A stretch of DNA of 64,000 bases, taken from Prauserella cavernicola (lineage in GTDB: Bacteria > Actinomycetota > Actinomycetes > Mycobacteriales > Pseudonocardiaceae). A program made the translations under genes and the position numbers. The notes below the pieces were generated by a model that did not search any database, was not told the DNA's origin, and saw only the letters and a list, made by a program, of their open reading frames with translations. The stretch lies in assembly GCF_016595675.1 (NCBI RefSeq), contig NZ_JAENJH010000002.1, forward strand, positions 1 through 64,000. The letters are read 5' to 3'. Below are positions 1 through 7,451 of this stretch, one piece after another; position 1 is the first letter of the stretch; the number at the start of each line of letters is the position of its first letter.

Positions 1-132
1 ACCTCAACCGAACAACGCAACACCGCACTGCCCGCCTGGCTCCATTTCTACAATCACCATCGCGCCCACTCCGCCATCGGAGGCCGCCCACCAGCCACCC
101 GGCTGACCAACCTCCCTGGACATCACAACTAG
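1..132 (+). mobile_element. C-terminal end of an IS481-like transposase (partial at window start)
   Basis: Reading frame 1 is open from the first base to a TAG at 130-132 and encodes 43 residues. It contains the stretch WLHFYNHHRAHSAIGGRPP, the typical end of the DDE integrase core in IS481/IS3-type transposases: aromatic-rich YN-HR-H followed by the GG-PP segment. The rest of the element lies outside the window. The frame runs towards tsaD, and its TAG overlaps the tsaD stop on the other strand by two bases, so no obvious space is left for a terminal inverted repeat on this side. This could be an intact element whose end overlaps tsaD, or a remnant. The family call rests on motif recognition only. 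Confidence 0.75.
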
Positions 133-1175
133 AGGGAGACGGTACTGACGGGCAGCGCCGGGTTCGCCGAGAAATCGAGCGAGCTCGGCGCGCACCCGGC
201 CGCCACCACGTGCGCGCCGAGCGCCGCGATCATCGCGCCGTTGTCGGTGCACAGTCGCGGCCTCGGCACGCGCAGCTCGATCCCCGCCGCCTCACACCGC
301 TCGGCGGCCAGGGACGACAGCCGCGAGTTCGCGGCCACGCCACCGGAGATCACGAGCGTGCCGATGCCCGACTCGGTGGCGGCGCGCACGGCCTTGGCGG
401 TGAGCACGTCGGCCACGGCCTCCTGGAACGACGCGGCGACGTCGTCGACCGGGATCTCCTCGCCCCTGCGCTGGGCAGCCTCGACCCAGCGGGCGACAGC
501 GGTCTTGAGGCCGGAGAAGGAGAAGTCGAAGCGCGCGTCGCGCGGCCCCGTCATCCCGCGCGGGAACGCGATCGCCGTGGGGTCGCCGTTCTTGGCGGCC
601 TTGTCGATCGGCGGACCACCTGGGTAGGGCAGCTCGAGCAGGCGGGCGACCTTGTCGTAGGCCTCACCGGCGGCGTCGTCCACTGTGGAGCCGATCTCGG
701 TGATCTTGCCCGCGATGTCGTCAACCCGCAGCAGCTGCGTGTGGCCGCCGGAGACCAGCAGCGCCAGCGCCGGTGCGGGCAACGGGCCGTGCTGCAGCGT
801 GTCCACGGCGATGTGGCCTGCCAGGTGGTTCACGCCGTACAGCGGAACGCCCAGCGCGGCGGCGTAGGCCTTGGCCGCCGAAACTCCGACGAGCAGCGCG
901 CCGGCCAGGCCGGGACCCGCGGTGACGGCGATGGCGTCCACATCGGACAGCTCGAGCCCCGCGGTGGCGAACGCGCGCTGCGCGGTGGGCACCATGGCCT
1001 CGAGGTGGGCCCTGCTGGCCACCTCGGGCACCACGCCGCCGAACCGGGCGTGCTGCTCGACGCTCGAGGCGACCTCATCGGCGAGCAGCTCCACCGTGCC
1101 GTCGTCGTGCAGGCGGACCAGGCCGACGCCGGTCTCGTCGCACGAGCTCTCGATGCCCATCACGATGCGGGACAT
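129..1175 (-). CDS. tsaD: tRNA N6-adenosine threonylcarbamoyltransferase TsaD
   Basis: TsaD (Kae1/Gcp/YgjD family, ASKHA fold) transfers threonylcarbamoyl from threonylcarbamoyl-AMP to A37 of ANN-decoding tRNAs, with TsaB and TsaE as partners. The 348-residue product starts [15 protein letters not shown], carries the metal-binding HLAGH motif at about 117-121, the nucleotide loop SGGHTQ near 142 and the [10 protein letters not shown] and [10 protein letters not shown] segments near the C-terminus. Length is normal for bacterial TsaD. The ATG overlaps the rimI stop by one base (TGATG), so it is the last gene of a tsaB-rimI-tsaD operon. Its stop codon overlaps that of the convergent transposase fragment. 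Confidence 0.97.
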   Translation of the reverse strand: MSRIVMGIESSCDETGVGLVRLHDDGTVELLADEVASSVEQHARFGGVVPEVASRAHLEAMVPTAQRAFATAGLELSDVDAIAVTAGPGLAGALLVGVSAAKAYAAALGVPLYGVNHLAGHIAVDTLQHGPLPAPALALLVSGGHTQLLRVDDIAGKITEIGSTVDDAAGEAYDKVARLLELPYPGGPPIDKAAKNGDPTAIAFPRGMTGPRDARFDFSFSGLKTAVARWVEAAQRRGEEIPVDDVAASFQEAVADVLTAKAVRAATESGIGTLVISGGVAANSRLSSLAAERCEAAGIELRVPRPRLCTDNGAMIAALGAHVVAAGCAPSSLDFSANPALPVSTVSL

Positions 1176-1648
1176 CAGCGGGCCACCTCCTGTGCTTGCC
1201 TGGCAGGCCGCGTCATCGTGTAGGCGTCGGCTCCGGATGGTTGGTAGTAGCGCTTGCGCAGGCCGACGCGGCTGAATCCGTGCCGCTCGTAGAGCCTGAT
1301 GGCGCTGTCGTTGTCGGTGCGGACCTCGAGGAAGACGGGTGCGTCCAGCTGGTCGGCGCGCTCGAGCAGCGCTTCGAGCAGTGCGGTGCCGATGCCCTCG
1401 CCCTGCCGCTGCGGCAGCACGCCGATGGTGTGCACGGCGGTCTCCCAGTCGCCGGGCGTACCCATCGTGGCCAGGCCCGCGTACCCGGACACCTCGTCGT
1501 CGTCAGTGAGCGCCACCAGGTAGTAGCCACCCGCGTCGAGCTCGGAATGGAACGCTCCGGCGTTCCACGGACTGTCGCCGGGAAAGAGGATGCGCTCGAT
1601 CTCGACACAGCGGCGAACATGTTTGCGGCGCAACGGTTCCAGTCTCAC
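1175..1648 (-). CDS. rimI: Ribosomal protein S18-alanine N-acetyltransferase RimI (GNAT family)
   Basis: A 157-residue GNAT acetyltransferase, by family the enzyme that acetylates the N-terminal alanine of S18 and other proteins. The acetyl-CoA binding motif [13 protein letters not shown] is at about 80-92, followed by the conserved LEVRTDN-A--LYERHGF segment. The GTG start at 1648 is chosen because it overlaps the tsaB stop in a GTGA junction; longer in-frame extensions run back through tsaB and have no family support. It lies between tsaB and tsaD, the same order as Rv3421c-Rv3420c-Rv3419c in M. tuberculosis. Confidence 0.93.
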   Translation of the reverse strand: MRLEPLRRKHVRRCVEIERILFPGDSPWNAGAFHSELDAGGYYLVALTDDDEVSGYAGLATMGTPGDWETAVHTIGVLPQRQGEGIGTALLEALLERADQLDAPVFLEVRTDNDSAIRLYERHGFSRVGLRKRYYQPSGADAYTMTRPARQAQEVAR

Positions 1649-2262
1649 GAGGTGCTCACCCGCTTCCGCGTTCCCGGCTCGGTCGCGTCCGGCCTGCGCA
1701 GGTAGAGCGGGGTGAGCGGATCGGGCTGCGCGCCCGAGAGGATCGCGGCCTTGGCGGCCTCGACGATGCCCAGCGGCGTCGGCTGCTCGTGGTCGAGCAC
1801 GCGGGCGGCGGGGGTCAGCTCGGCGGGCTTGTCGACGTGCGGCCCGTCCAGGCGGCGGCCCTCGGCGTCGTAGTCGGCCCAGTACACCTCGCGGCGCCGG
1901 GCGTCGGTGAGCACGCGGAACGGCTCGCCTGGCTCCGCGCTCGCGGCGATCGCGTCGAGGGTGCACACGGGATAGGCCGGTACGCCGAGGCTGTGGGAGA
2001 GCGCGGCGGCGGTGACCATCCCGGCGCGCAGACCCGTGTAGGGGCCGGGGCCGACACCGCAGGCGATGGCGTCGAGGTCAGCCAGGCCGTGCCCTGCGTC
2101 GCCGACGGCGTCGAGCACGTGCGGGGTGAGCAGCTCGCCGTGGGCGCGGGCATCGAGAGTGACGCGTTCGGCGAGCGGACGCGCGGCCCCGGTCTCGCGG
2201 TCCACGGAGACGACACCGGCGGTGACGGCGAGCGTGGCGGTGTCGATGGCGAGTACTAGCAC
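1645..2262 (-). CDS. tsaB: tRNA threonylcarbamoyladenosine biosynthesis protein TsaB
   Basis: The 205-residue protein starts MLVLAIDTATLAVTAGV, the first strand of the ASKHA fold, and contains GVGPGPYTGLRAG, the hallmark of TsaB. It is the inactive paralogue and dimer partner of TsaD, forming the scaffold of the TsaBDE complex for t6A synthesis. Length fits the family (about 210-230). It is first in the tsaB-rimI-tsaD operon and coupled to rimI by a 4-base overlap. The third partner, tsaE, normally sits next to tsaB in this part of actinobacterial genomes but here is 4.7 kb away. Confidence 0.95.
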   Translation of the reverse strand: MLVLAIDTATLAVTAGVVSVDRETGAARPLAERVTLDARAHGELLTPHVLDAVGDAGHGLADLDAIACGVGPGPYTGLRAGMVTAAALSHSLGVPAYPVCTLDAIAASAEPGEPFRVLTDARRREVYWADYDAEGRRLDGPHVDKPAELTPAARVLDHEQPTPLGIVEAAKAAILSGAQPDPLTPLYLRRPDATEPGTRKRVSTS

Positions 2263-2333
2263 CCTTCGAGCGTACGACCAGCCGATCGGGTCACGCGCAC
2301 AACCTGGGCGGCGACCACGCGTCTGGGGTGGCG

Positions 2334-2711
2334 ATGAAGATCCTCCGTTTCGCGCTGGGCGCGCCCGTGGCCGTGCTCGCCTGCCTGCTGACCGCCTCGC
2401 CGGCGACCGCCGACGCGACCCTTCTTGTCGATAAGTCGATCGTCTCGCCGGGTGAGGTCGTCCATGTGACGGCGAAGTGCCCGTACGCCGAGGGCATCAG
2501 CCACGTCGGCTCCCCCGCCTTCGCCGCCACCGGCGCGGACGGTCCGTACGCGGGCAACGGCGGGGTCGCCGTGCTCACGGCCCGCTCCGGCGGGTTCGGT
2601 ATCGGGCGTGCGGAGATCCGCGCCGACATCGCACCGGGCGTGTACCCCGTGGTGCTGCGCTGCGGCGGAGGCAACGCGGGCACGGTCGAACTGACGATCC
2701 CCCCGGGCTGA
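2334..2711 (+). CDS. Small secreted protein of unknown function
   Basis: A 125-residue product with a clear Sec signal peptide: MKILRF, a hydrophobic core and an ATA-type cleavage site near residue 25-27 (ASPATADA). The mature part is about 100 residues, threonine/valine/glycine-rich, with two cysteines (TAKC and VLRC) that could form a disulfide, and looks like an all-beta extracellular domain. I do not recognise the family. A GTG two codons upstream (2328) is an alternative start; neither start has a strong ribosome binding site. It is alone on the plus strand, diverges from tsaB and converges on the GntR regulator, with palindrome copy 1 in between. Confidence 0.75.
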   Translation: MKILRFALGAPVAVLACLLTASPATADATLLVDKSIVSPGEVVHVTAKCPYAEGISHVGSPAFAATGADGPYAGNGGVAVLTARSGGFGIGRAEIRADIAPGVYPVVLRCGGGNAGTVELTIPPG

Positions 2712-2748
2712 CACACCCGGGCTGGCCCCGGGCCAAGCCGGGTCGGAT

Positions 2749-2801
2749 GCGGTGAAGGGCACCTTTACTGCATTGAGCGCAGTAAAGGTGCCCTTCACCG
2801 C
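2749..2801. repeat. 53-bp perfect palindrome, copy 1 (also a likely terminator)
   Basis: Two 23-base arms (2749-2771 and 2779-2801) are exact reverse complements around the 7-base loop ATTGAGC. The arm contains GTGAAGGGCACCTTTACTGC. A second copy at 6914-6966 has identical arms and one loop difference. This copy lies between convergent genes (secreted protein and gntR) and could act as a bidirectional terminator, but the exact sequence conservation between copies suggests a dispersed repeat. Confidence 0.93.
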
Positions 2802-2811
2802 GGCTGGGGTG

Positions 2812-3525
2812 CTACTGCTCCACGTCGTCGTCGGGGTTCCAGGTCAGGAGCCGGACCTTGGCGACCGTGCGCAGGTGGCGGCGCATGGCGGTGGCGGCCT
2901 TGCGACCGTCGCGGATGCTGATGGCGTCGAAGATCGCCAAGTGCTGCCCGAGCGAGCGGGACGGCCTGCCCGGCTGGCGCAGCGACTCGGTGCGGCTCTC
3001 GGTGATCTGGTCGGCGATGGAACGCATGAACTCGGCGAGCATCGAACTGTGCGCGGCGGCCGTGACGGCGGCGTGGAACCGGCGGTCACCCTCGACGCCG
3101 TTCGAGCCCGAGCTGATCTCCTCGCGCATGTAGTCGAGCGCGGCCTCGAGCTCGTCGAGGTCCGCCTTCGTGCGGCGCTCGGCGGCGAGCTCGGCCAGCT
3201 TGGTCTCCAGCGCCTCGCGCGCCTCCAGCACGTCCGGCAGACGCCGGCGGCGCTCCACGAGCTGCTCCACCGGCTCCGCGTCGAGGGTGTCTCTGACCAG
3301 GTACGTCCCGCCGCCGTGCCGGGCCTCGATGAGCCCCTGGACCTCCAGCACCACGATCGCCTGCTTGATCGACGCCCTGCTCACCCCGAGCCGCTGGGCC
3401 AGCTCACGCTCGGCGGGCAGCTTGTCGCCCGCGCTCAGCCTCGTGCTCGTGACGTACTCGCGGAGGCGCTCGATCACCTGCTCGTACAGCCGAGGACGGG
3501 CCATCGGCCGCAAGGCATCAGACAC
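2812..3525 (-). CDS. GntR/FadR-family transcriptional regulator (MatR-like)
   Basis: The 237-residue protein has an N-terminal GntR winged helix-turn-helix (about 14-77: LYEQVIERLREYV, LPAERELAQRLGVSR, IEARHGGGTYLV) and a C-terminal all-helical FCD-type ligand domain (about 100-230) with the metal-ligand pattern D-R-FH and two later histidines (GQHLAIF and the AMRRHL helix). The GTG at 3525 is preferred because GAAAGG lies about 7 bases upstream; the longer frame to 3645 would run through the repeat array that looks like its operator. It is divergent from matB and the fused carboxyltransferase, so it probably represses that operon and responds to malonate or malonyl-CoA, as MatR does in rhizobia. 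The ligand is inferred. Confidence 0.88.
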   Translation of the reverse strand: MSDALRPMARPRLYEQVIERLREYVTSTRLSAGDKLPAERELAQRLGVSRASIKQAIVVLEVQGLIEARHGGGTYLVRDTLDAEPVEQLVERRRRLPDVLEAREALETKLAELAAERRTKADLDELEAALDYMREEISSGSNGVEGDRRFHAAVTAAAHSSMLAEFMRSIADQITESRTESLRQPGRPSRSLGQHLAIFDAISIRDGRKAATAMRRHLRTVAKVRLLTWNPDDDVEQ

Positions 3526-3589
3526 GCGGGACCCTTTCGATCGCGCCGACCTGCCGTTTCCCGGCAGCGTAACAATAGACAGGACGCTG

Positions 3590-3711
3590 AGTGGCTGAGC
3601 CACTCGACCACTCGGACCTTGACATGGGCCAGAGCGCCACCGCAAAGTGGTTCAGCCACTTGACCACTAGGCCACTGACCCACCAGACCAGTGCGCCACT
3701 CGACCACTCGG
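3590..3711. promoter_or_regulatory. Repeat array in the gntR-matB intergenic region, likely operators
   Basis: The 450-base space between gntR and matB holds three 16-base direct repeats, CCACTYGACCACTMGG, at 3600-3615, 3656-3671 and 3696-3711. The first and third are identical and the middle one differs at two positions. In the first two, the repeat is preceded by AGTGGYTNAG, making palindromes AGTGGCTGAGCCACT (3590-3604) and AAGTGGTTCAGCCACTT (3645-3661). A short tandem GGCTACTC follows at 3710-3725. Palindromes of this size between a GntR regulator and its divergent target are typical operators. Confidence 0.6.
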
Positions 3712-3841
3712 CTACTCGGCTACTCGCCAGAGAGAGCGCCCGCCCACCAGTCCCACCCGACCAGCGCAGCACCCCGCCAGACCACGTTTCCACCAGCGGA
3801 AACGCCACAACGGCGCGCTGGTGCCGGCCAATGCCCAGGAC

Positions 3842-3958
3842 GTGGACCGTGATCGATTCTTCCGGCAGCTCATGGTCTACGGCGGCATCATTGTCGCCGT
3901 GGCACCGCTCGCCGCCTGGCTCGTGCTGATCGCGCCCGGCTTCGAGCGACCCCAGTGA
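3842..3958 (+). CDS. Possible 38-residue membrane micropeptide upstream of matB
   Basis: A short frame from GTG 3842 (or GTG 3821, 45 residues) to TGA 3956-3958 ends 17 bases before the matB start. Its product has a basic start (VDRDRFFRQL) and one hydrophobic span of about 22 residues (MVYGGIIVAVAPLAAWLVLI), so it would be a single-pass membrane peptide. There is no good ribosome binding site and I know of no family. It may instead be leader sequence of the matB transcript. Confidence 0.3.
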   Translation: MDRDRFFRQLMVYGGIIVAVAPLAAWLVLIAPGFERPQ

Positions 3959-3975
3959 CCGACGAAGGAGATAGC

Positions 3976-5400
3976 GTGCTCTTCCCCTCTCTGCGAACGA
4001 CACCGGACAAGACCGCACTGAGCTTCGGAGACCGGGAACTCAGCTACGCCGACCTCGCGCAGGTGTCCGGAGCGCTCGCCGAACGGCTGCGGGGCCTGCC
4101 CCGGGTCGCGGTGTGGGCGACCTCGAGCCTGGAGACCAGCGTCGCGGTGGTCGCGGCGCTGGCCGCGGGCGTCTCGGCGGTGCCGCTGAACCCGAAGCTC
4201 GGTGAGCGCGAACTCGCCCACATCCTCTCCGACAGCGAACCGGCTCTGGTGCTGACCGAGCCCGGCGTCGACCTACCCGAGGGACTCAGCTCAGTACCCC
4301 GCCACGACGTCGAGATCACGGGTGGCGTCACCGACCCGCTGCCGGAGCCGGATGCCGAAGCACCCGCGCTGATCGTCTACACGTCGGGCACCACCGGTCC
4401 GCCGAAGGGTGTAGTGCTGCCGCGCAGGGCCATCGCCACCACTCTCGACGCGCTCGAGGACGCCTGGCAGTGGAGCGCCGACGACGTGCTGGTGCACGCA
4501 CTTCCGCTGTTCCACGTGCACGGGCTGATCCTGGGCATTCTCGGTCCGCTGCGCCGTGGCGGCTCGGTGCGGCACCTGGGCAAGTTCTCCACCGACGGCA
4601 TCGCGGCGGCACTCACCGGCGACGGCACGATGATGTTCGGCGTTCCCACGATGTATCACCGGATCGCCACGGAGGTGGCCGACGACCCGCGGCTGGCCGA
4701 AGCGCTGCGGGGCGCGCGCCTGCTCGTGTCGGGTTCGGCCGCGCTGCCCGTGCACGACCACCAGCAGATCACGGCCGCGACCGGGCAGCAGGTGGTGGAG
4801 CGCTACGGAATGTCCGAGACGCTCATGAACACGAGTGTGCGCGCGGACGGCGAGCGCAAACCCGGCACGGTGGGGGTTCCGCTCGGCGGCGTCGAGCTGC
4901 GGTTGGTGGACGACGCGGGCGCGCCCATCGAGACGAGCGACGGCGAGACCGTCGGCGAGATCCAGGTGCGCGGGCCGAACCTGTTCACCGAGTACCTCAA
5001 CCGGCCCGACGCGACGGCGGAAGCGTTCGCCGAGGGCTGGTTCCGCACTGGCGACATGGCGACCAGGGACGGCGACGGCTACATCCGCATCGTGGGCCGC
5101 AAGGCCACCGACATCATCAAGAGCGGCGGCTACAAGATCGGCGCGGGCGAGATCGAGAACGCGCTGCTCGAACACCCCTCGGTGTCGGAGGTGGCGGTGA
5201 CCGGGGAACCCGACGACGACCTCGGCGAGCGCATCGTCGCGTGGGTGGTGCCCAGCGGGGCACAACCCACGGAGCAGGATCTCGCCGATCACGTCGCCCG
5301 CCTGCTCACGCCGCACAAGCGGCCGCGGGTGGTCCACTTCCTGGATTCCTTGCCGCGCAACGACATGGGCAAGGTGATGAAGCGAGCCCTCAGTGCCTGA
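3976..5400 (+). CDS. matB: Malonyl-CoA synthetase (MatB-like acyl-CoA ligase)
   Basis: An ANL-superfamily acyl-CoA synthetase of 474 residues, likely activating malonate (or methylmalonate) with ATP and CoA. Visible motifs are the P-loop YTSGTTGPPKG (about 135-145), the YGMSET adenylate motif, the GWFRTGD aspartate motif, the hinge around IVGRKATDIIKSGGYKIGAGEIE and the catalytic lysine in DMGKVMK near the C-terminus. The compact length and start LFPSLR resemble Streptomyces MatB. The GTG at 3976 is chosen for the AAGGAG five bases upstream, rather than the GTG at 3955. The next gene starts inside its last codons, so the two are co-translated, and gntR is divergent. Confidence 0.85.
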   Translation: MLFPSLRTTPDKTALSFGDRELSYADLAQVSGALAERLRGLPRVAVWATSSLETSVAVVAALAAGVSAVPLNPKLGERELAHILSDSEPALVLTEPGVDLPEGLSSVPRHDVEITGGVTDPLPEPDAEAPALIVYTSGTTGPPKGVVLPRRAIATTLDALEDAWQWSADDVLVHALPLFHVHGLILGILGPLRRGGSVRHLGKFSTDGIAAALTGDGTMMFGVPTMYHRIATEVADDPRLAEALRGARLLVSGSAALPVHDHQQITAATGQQVVERYGMSETLMNTSVRADGERKPGTVGVPLGGVELRLVDDAGAPIETSDGETVGEIQVRGPNLFTEYLNRPDATAEAFAEGWFRTGDMATRDGDGYIRIVGRKATDIIKSGGYKIGAGEIENALLEHPSVSEVAVTGEPDDDLGERIVAWVVPSGAQPTEQDLADHVARLLTPHKRPRVVHFLDSLPRNDMGKVMKRALSA

Positions 5401-6721
5401 GTCGGCGCGGGAGGTGATCGAGGCCGTCGCGTCGGCGTTCGCGGAGCTGCCGGGCGAGCTCCCCGCGGATGCCGGTATCGACGGCCCGATCGGCTGGCGC
5501 GGCTACGACGACGCGCGCGCCAGAGCGCGGGGGCGCACCGGCGAGAGCGAGTCGGTGGTGTGCGGCGTCGGCAAGGTCGGCGGCACCGAGGCGATGCTGA
5601 TCGCGTTCGAGTTCGGCTTCCTCGGCGGTTCGCTTGGGAGCGGAACGGGACTTCGGCTGGAGAGCGCGTTCAGCAGGGCCCGCGAGCTCGGGGTGCCGGT
5701 GGTGTCGCTGATCGCGACCGGTGGCAGCCGGATGCAGGAGGGCATGCGGGCCCTGTCCCAGCTGCAGCGCATCGCGCGGGAGTCGGCGCTGACGAGGAAG
5801 GCCGGGCTGCCGCAGATCGCGGTGCTGCGCGAACCGACGACCGGAGGCGGCTGGGCGACGTTGGGCGCGGGCGCGGACGTGACGCTCGCGGTGCCGGGCG
5901 CGCAGGTCGGGTTCGCCGGGTCGCGGGTGCGCCCGCCCGGCGATCCCGCGGCCTACACCGCCGAGGGACAGCTCGCCTCGGGGCACGTCGACCAGCTCGT
6001 CGAGCCCGGCGAGTTGCGGTCGAAACTCGAGCGCTGGCTGCGGTTGCTGACGACTCCGGCCGAGCAGGCCGCTCCCCCGCCGCCTGCTCTGGGCGGCGAC
6101 GGTCTGCCCGACACCGGCTGGGCGGCGGTCCGACAGGCGCGAGCGCAGGCGCGGCCGCACACGGAGTCCTATGTGGACGCTTACTTCGACTGGCGGGAGG
6201 ACCTGCGCGGCGACCGGTGCGGCGGAGTCGACGAGGGCGTGCTGTGCGGCTTCGGACAGCGCGACGGCACGACGGTGGCCTACGCGGCGCAGTGCGGAAC
6301 GGCGACCAGACCTGCGGGATTCCGCACCGCGGCGAGGCTGGTGCGGCTGGCCGACCGGCTCGGCATTCCGGTACTGACGCTGGTGGACACCCCCGGCGCG
6401 GCCAACGACGCCGACGCGGAACGGGCCGGAGCCGGTCCCGCGATCGCGGAGCTGTTCGCGGCGATCGCGGCGGCGCAGGTGCCGGTGACGACACTGGTGA
6501 TCGGCGAAGGCGGCTCGGGTGGGGCGCTCGCGTTCGCGGCGCCGGAACGGACGTGGGTGACGCCGGACAGCTACTTCTCGGTGACCTCGCCGGAGGCGGC
6601 CGCGAGGATCCTCAAGCGCGGCGAGGACGAGGTGCCCGCGACCGCCGACCAGCTGCGCCTGCGTCCGCAGGACCTGGTCGAACTGGGCATCGCACGGGGA
6701 ATCGTGGCTCCGGCGCGGTGA
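5393..6721 (+). CDS. Fused AccD/AccA-type carboxyltransferase (putative malonyl-CoA decarboxylase or carboxyltransferase)
   Basis: The 442-residue protein joins two crotonase-like carboxyltransferase halves. The N-terminal half (about 40-215) is AccD/MdcD-like (GFLGGSLGSGTG, ATGGSRMQEGM, TTGGGWATLGAGAD). The C-terminal half (about 250-430) is AccA/MdcE-like (LTLVDTPGA, VIGEGGSGGALAF, SYFSVTSPEAAARIL). The CxxC zinc ribbon of true AccD is absent. No biotin carrier or carboxylase gene is nearby. It overlaps matB by 8 bases. One reading is that malonyl-CoA made by MatB is decarboxylated here to acetyl-CoA, so this gene fills the place of matA in rhizobial mat operons. A role as an acyl-CoA carboxylase subunit cannot be excluded. 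Confidence 0.8.
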   Translation: MPESAREVIEAVASAFAELPGELPADAGIDGPIGWRGYDDARARARGRTGESESVVCGVGKVGGTEAMLIAFEFGFLGGSLGSGTGLRLESAFSRARELGVPVVSLIATGGSRMQEGMRALSQLQRIARESALTRKAGLPQIAVLREPTTGGGWATLGAGADVTLAVPGAQVGFAGSRVRPPGDPAAYTAEGQLASGHVDQLVEPGELRSKLERWLRLLTTPAEQAAPPPPALGGDGLPDTGWAAVRQARAQARPHTESYVDAYFDWREDLRGDRCGGVDEGVLCGFGQRDGTTVAYAAQCGTATRPAGFRTAARLVRLADRLGIPVLTLVDTPGAANDADAERAGAGPAIAELFAAIAAAQVPVTTLVIGEGGSGGALAFAAPERTWVTPDSYFSVTSPEAAARILKRGEDEVPATADQLRLRPQDLVELGIARGIVAPAR

Positions 6722-6913
6722 CCGCACACCGTGCCCGACCGTCCTGACCACCGGAAACCGTCGGTCCCGCGCGGTAATGTGAAATCAGGGGCGCCCCTGT
6801 GCGTCGCCAACGGAGTTCTCGCGCCGCACCAGGCGCCGGTGTCGCCCCGGCCGCACGACCTCAGTCAGCACGCCGGGTCCGTGCCAGCGCTCCCCTGCGC
6901 GGCCGTACCGAAC

Positions 6914-6966
6914 GCGGTGAAGGGCACCTTTACTGCATTGAACGCAGTAAAGGTGCCCTTCACCGC
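6914..6966. repeat. 53-bp perfect palindrome, copy 2
   Basis: Arms 6914-6936 and 6944-6966 are identical to those of copy 1 (2749-2801); the loop is ATTGAAC instead of ATTGAGC. It lies between the convergent fused carboxyltransferase gene and tsaE, so it can also serve as a terminator hairpin for both. The rest of the 265-base gap (6722-6986) shows no gene, only a 14-base palindrome CAGGGGCGCCCCTG at 6786-6799. Confidence 0.93.
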
Positions 6967-6986
6967 AACACGGCAGGGCCGGCCAC

Positions 6987-7451
6987 TCAGGCTGCGAAGG
7001 TCAGTTCGTTCGCTCGGTTCGCCCAGGAGCCGTGCGGCTCCAGCGCCACCGTGCGCACGTCGTCGGGCCTGCGGTCGAGGCGCACCACGAGGAAGTCCTC
7101 CGAGAGCCGCTCCGCGAGACCCTCGCCCCACTCCACGACCACGGCCGCGGCCTCGAGATCGGTGTCGAGGTCCAGGTCGTCCAGCTGCGAGAGGTCGCCG
7201 CCGAGCCGGTAGGCGTCCACGTGCACCAGCGGCACACCGTCCTCACCAGCCGGGTGCACCCTGGCCAGCACGAACGTCGGCGAGCTCACTCGCCCCGACA
7301 CCCGCATGCCGTCGGCGATTCCGCGGGTCATGGTCGTCTTACCGGCGCCGAGCGGCCCCGCGAGCAACACCAGGTCGCCCGCTCGCAGCACTCTGCCGAG
7401 AGACTGTCCGAAGTGGATGGTCTCGTCGGCGGTCACCAGCTCCGTACTCAT
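6987..7451 (-). CDS. tsaE: tRNA threonylcarbamoyladenosine biosynthesis ATPase TsaE
   Basis: A 154-residue P-loop ATPase with Walker A GPLGAGKT (about 32-39), the following TTMTRGIADG helix, SSPTF (switch-like) and the VHVDAYRL and VVEWGEG segments that define TsaE (YjeE). It drives turnover of the TsaBD complex in t6A synthesis. The ATG at 7451 forms an ATGA overlap with the stop of the upstream hydrolase, so it is the last gene of an alr-hydrolase-tsaE operon, an order shared with other actinomycetes. Confidence 0.95.
   Translation of the reverse strand: MSTELVTADETIHFGQSLGRVLRAGDLVLLAGPLGAGKTTMTRGIADGMRVSGRVSSPTFVLARVHPAGEDGVPLVHVDAYRLGGDLSQLDDLDLDTDLEAAAVVVEWGEGLAERLSEDFLVVRLDRRPDDVRTVALEPHGSWANRANELTFAA

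Noticed and set aside
2752-2802. Short peptide frames containing KGTFTAL and KVPFTA at both palindromes
   Set aside because: They arise from translating the 53-bp palindrome, which reads the same on both strands, not from a conserved protein.
3526-3645. GntR frame extended upstream to 3645
   Set aside because: The extension is low-quality sequence that crosses the repeat array, and a good ribosome binding site precedes GTG 3525.
5393-6721. Simple annotation as an acetyl-CoA carboxylase subunit
   Set aside because: The AccD zinc ribbon is absent and no biotin carboxylase or carrier is nearby, so the standard label is not supported.
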